Shown: one piece after another, positions 30,010 through 31,644 of the stretch
How positions within the stretch are numbered: the first letter of the stretch is position 1
How the letters are laid out: every line of letters begins with the position of its first letter
Assembly (NCBI GenBank): GCA_027489295.1
Contig: JAIYAA010000261.1
Coordinates: forward strand, 1-31,644
DNA from: Sphingomonadales bacterium
Lineage (GTDB): Bacteria > Pseudomonadota > Alphaproteobacteria > Sphingomonadales > Sphingomonadaceae
Direction: 5' to 3'
DNA length: 31,644 nucleotides
The notes under the pieces: generated by a model
Told to the model about the DNA's origin: nothing
Databases searched by the model: none
The model's input: only the letters and a program-made list of their open reading frames with translations
Made by a program: the position numbers and the translations under genes

Positions 30010-30246
30010 ATGCACCAATCCACCACAGCACCTAGGCAAGCCCGCACCACCCGATTGCGCCGCATCAGCGCGCGCATGGTCAGCGGTCCGAACGTGCTGC
30101 CCAAGGCCCGCTTCGCCGCCCTGCATCTGCGCTGGGACCGCGAGCGGTTCGGAGACACCGGCCCCGCATCGGCGGCACGCTGGTCGCACCTGGTCGCAAT
30201 CCTTGCCGGGGCGGTGATCGCGCTCGCTCTCGCGGGTGCGCGCTGA
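30010..30246 (+). CDS. Small membrane protein, first gene of the rightward operon
   Basis: The 78-aa protein has a basic N-terminal half (RQARTTRLRRISARMVSGPN, LPKARFAALHLRWDRERFG) and one C-terminal membrane segment (WSHLVAILAGAVIALALAG). ATG 30010 is preferred over ATG 29998 because GGAGG lies 5 nt upstream. It is not recognised. A protein directly behind a CI-type operator could be an early function or, if made in lysogens, an exclusion protein. The next gene starts within its stop (TGATG). Confidence 0.6.
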   Translation: MHQSTTAPRQARTTRLRRISARMVSGPNVLPKARFAALHLRWDRERFGDTGPASAARWSHLVAILAGAVIALALAGAR

Positions 30247-30383
30247 TGCCCCACGATCAGCGCCCCCTGCTGCCCGACGGCGCCGACAGCTGCCGCGCGC
30301 TCGCCTTCGCCATGCTCTGGGCGCTGGTGCTGGTGGTGATCGCCACCGCCGCACTGGCCTTTGGCTGGAGCCCATTGCCATGA
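30246..30383 (+). CDS. 45-aa single-pass membrane protein
   Basis: A very short gene translationally coupled on both sides: its ATG overlaps the upstream stop (TGATG), and its stop overlaps the next start (ATGA). The product has a polar start (MPHDQRPLLPDGADSCR) and one strong membrane segment (ALAFAMLWALVLVVIATAAL), ending FGWSPLP. The function is unknown. The double coupling makes chance unlikely. Confidence 0.6.
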   Translation: MPHDQRPLLPDGADSCRALAFAMLWALVLVVIATAALAFGWSPLP

Positions 30384-30676
30384 CGGCCCGCCGCTATGCC
30401 TGCAAGCGCCGGGGCTGCTCGGGCCTGCGCGAAACCCGCCAGATGCTCTGCCCGGATTGCTGGGCGCTGGTCCCCCAGGTGCTGCGGAAGTTCTACCTAG
30501 GCGCCCGCCGCCGGCGCCTGACGCGCCAGGCCAAGATCGCCAGCCAGCACATCCTGATTGCGCTCGGCCCCCGCCGGTCGACCGAGCCCAACGGCGCCGC
30601 GGCCAAGGCCGCCCGCACCTACGCCCAAACCGCCGCCCTGCTGGGCGAGCGCATCGACACGGAGGCAGCAGAATGA
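30380..30676 (+). CDS. Small zinc-ribbon protein, basic
   Basis: The 98-aa protein has an N-terminal CKRRGC and, 18 residues on, CPDC, a plausible four-Cys zinc ribbon, followed by a very basic helix (LGARRRRLTRQAKIASQH) and an Ala-rich tail. It may bind nucleic acid. It is not recognised. ATGA coupling to both neighbours places it in the rightward operon. Confidence 0.62.
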   Translation: MTARRYACKRRGCSGLRETRQMLCPDCWALVPQVLRKFYLGARRRRLTRQAKIASQHILIALGPRRSTEPNGAAAKAARTYAQTAALLGERIDTEAAE

Positions 30677-31221
30677 CGCTCCCCTTCTCACCGATCAACA
30701 TTTGCGCCGAACGCGGCTGCGGCCGGCAGCGCATTCCGTACCAAGCGAAGTGCGCCGAACATGCCGCCGCCGATCGCAAGCACTGGAGCTGGTGGGCCTC
30801 GGAGGCCGTTCCGCCGCCCGCCGTTGCACAGCACGCAGTCGAGGCGTGGGACTGGGACTTCCCCGAATCCTACTCGATCAACGCAGCCACGCGGGATGCC
30901 GCGCTGGAGAAAGCACGCAACGAATTCGGCCCGGAAGCGCATATCGCCCTTACCGAAGCGACGCAGGACGGGCCCTTCGACACCGACTTGTTCGATGGTG
31001 ACAGCCCGATGATTGACGCGTTGGTGGCAGCCTTTGCCGAGGCGAACGCGGATCGCTTCGGCGAGGACGGCTTCGAAGGCGATATCGACCAGGACAAGCT
31101 AGCGGCCCACCTAAACCGCGCACTGGCTGATTTCTTCGCCCGCCATGGCGGCACGATCGCAGTGTTCACCTTCACCGAGCAACGGAACCGGGAGATTGTG
31201 CCTCCGGAAATGGTGGCATGA
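30673..31221 (+). CDS. Cys/His-motif N-terminus with acidic C-terminal domain
   Basis: The 182-aa protein's N-terminal part has CAERGCGRQRIPYQAKCAEH, a compact Cys/Cys/Cys/His group that could bind zinc. A Trp-rich stretch (HWSWWASEA) follows. The C-terminal two thirds are acidic and helical (LFDGDSPMIDALVAAFAEAN, DGFEGDIDQDKLAAHLNRAL). It is unrecognised. GGAGGCAGCAGA upstream and ATGA overlap set the start at 30673. Confidence 0.6.
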   Translation: MTLPFSPINICAERGCGRQRIPYQAKCAEHAAADRKHWSWWASEAVPPPAVAQHAVEAWDWDFPESYSINAATRDAALEKARNEFGPEAHIALTEATQDGPFDTDLFDGDSPMIDALVAAFAEANADRFGEDGFEGDIDQDKLAAHLNRALADFFARHGGTIAVFTFTEQRNREIVPPEMVA

Positions 31222-31644
31222 AGGCCCTGACTATCTGGCAACCGTGGGCCAGCTTGATCGTCGCAGGCGCCAAGCCGTTCGAGTTCCGAGGCTGGCGTCC
31301 GCCGCGTTCCGTCATCGGTCAGCGCATCGTTATCCACGCCGCCGCACGACGCCCCGATTTCCAAGAATGCCGCCGATTGTATCAGGCGTTGAGCGATCGG
31401 GGCTCCCTGGCGGGCAGGATGACCTGCCTACATGCCGACCTTGCGCTGCCGATCATAGGCGGTTGCGTCGATGAGCTGCCACGTTCTGTTGGCCTCGGCA
31501 GCGCGATCGTCGGCGAGCCACGGCTTGGAAGGGACATTGCCGAAGAGTTCGGCGTGCCGCGCGCGAATGACAGCGATCGCGATGCCCACTCCAACTGGGG
31601 CTGGCCAATGCTTGAAATCGAGGCTTGGCCGCAGCCGATACGGA
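31218..31644 (+). CDS. ASCH-domain protein (partial, runs off the right end)
   Basis: About 142 residues are visible. The start MKALTIWQPWASLIVAGAKP followed by FEFRGWRPP is the typical opening of phage ASCH proteins, a PUA-like fold expected to bind RNA or modified nucleosides. Later RIVIHAAARRPD, LPIIGGCVDEL and SNWGWPMLEIEA strands fit the same fold. ATGA overlap with the upstream gene. The 3' end is outside the window. Confidence 0.8.
   Translation, partial: MKALTIWQPWASLIVAGAKPFEFRGWRPPRSVIGQRIVIHAAARRPDFQECRRLYQALSDRGSLAGRMTCLHADLALPIIGGCVDELPRSVGLGSAIVGEPRLGRDIAEEFGVPRANDSDRDAHSNWGWPMLEIEAWPQPIR

Noticed and set aside
1..31644. Integrase, att site or tRNA gene
   Set aside because: No recombinase motif, no clear direct repeats at the ends and no tRNA-like sequence were noticed. 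They may lie outside the window.

Overview
The window is almost entirely one temperate siphophage (prophage-type) genome. High GC, ATGA/TGATG-coupled genes, and homologues typical of alphaproteobacterial phages (a GTA-type spike base protein, an R21-like SAR lysozyme, an rcc-style tail chaperone, DUF6527- and DUF4376-like proteins) suggest an alphaproteobacterial host, most likely a member of the Sphingomonadales. That host call is inference: no clear host gene is present. No integrase, att site or tRNA is seen, so at least one phage end lies outside the window.

Layout from the right. A CI-type repressor (29286-29930, +) is divergent from a leftward early operon that starts with a Cro-like protein (29193). 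A second copy of the same operator-like motif lies just after cI and precedes a rightward operon of tightly coupled small genes (30010 to the window end): two small membrane proteins, a zinc-ribbon protein, a Cys/His acidic protein and an ASCH protein. The leftward early operon runs Cro-like, CII-like, a small HTH candidate, a winged-helix-like protein, a coiled-coil protein, a TraR/DksA-like zinc finger, an N6-adenine-type methyltransferase, a 49-aa basic protein, and a 1028-aa primase-polymerase/SF3 helicase. Next comes an array of 9-bp iteron-like repeats (22614-22792), a candidate replication origin. After it lies a 174-aa protein in the position where lambda carries Q, then a terminator-like hairpin.

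The leftward late region starts at about 21.85 kb: HNH nuclease, a possible cos region, TerS, TerL, a 50-aa membrane protein, portal, prohead protease, HK97-fold capsid, an unknown beta-rich protein, head-tail connector, head closure, tail terminator, tail tube, tail assembly chaperone with a predicted -1 frameshift, HK97 gp10-like protein, tape measure, and four lambda M/L/K/J-position tail tip proteins. The last of these is a 1658-aa fibre/tip protein with duplicated modules and collagen-like repeats, followed by a DUF4376-like protein. The lysis cassette follows: two small membrane proteins, holin, SAR-type lysozyme, a DUF6527-like protein and an overlapping Rz/Rz1 pair. A spike base protein and the first codons of another gene complete the left end.

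The points most worth a second look are the iteron array, the chaperone frameshift with no alternative start codon, the second CI-type operator driving the small-gene operon, the lysozyme that lacks the canonical catalytic glutamate, and a ribosome binding site buried in a hairpin ahead of the 49-aa gene.
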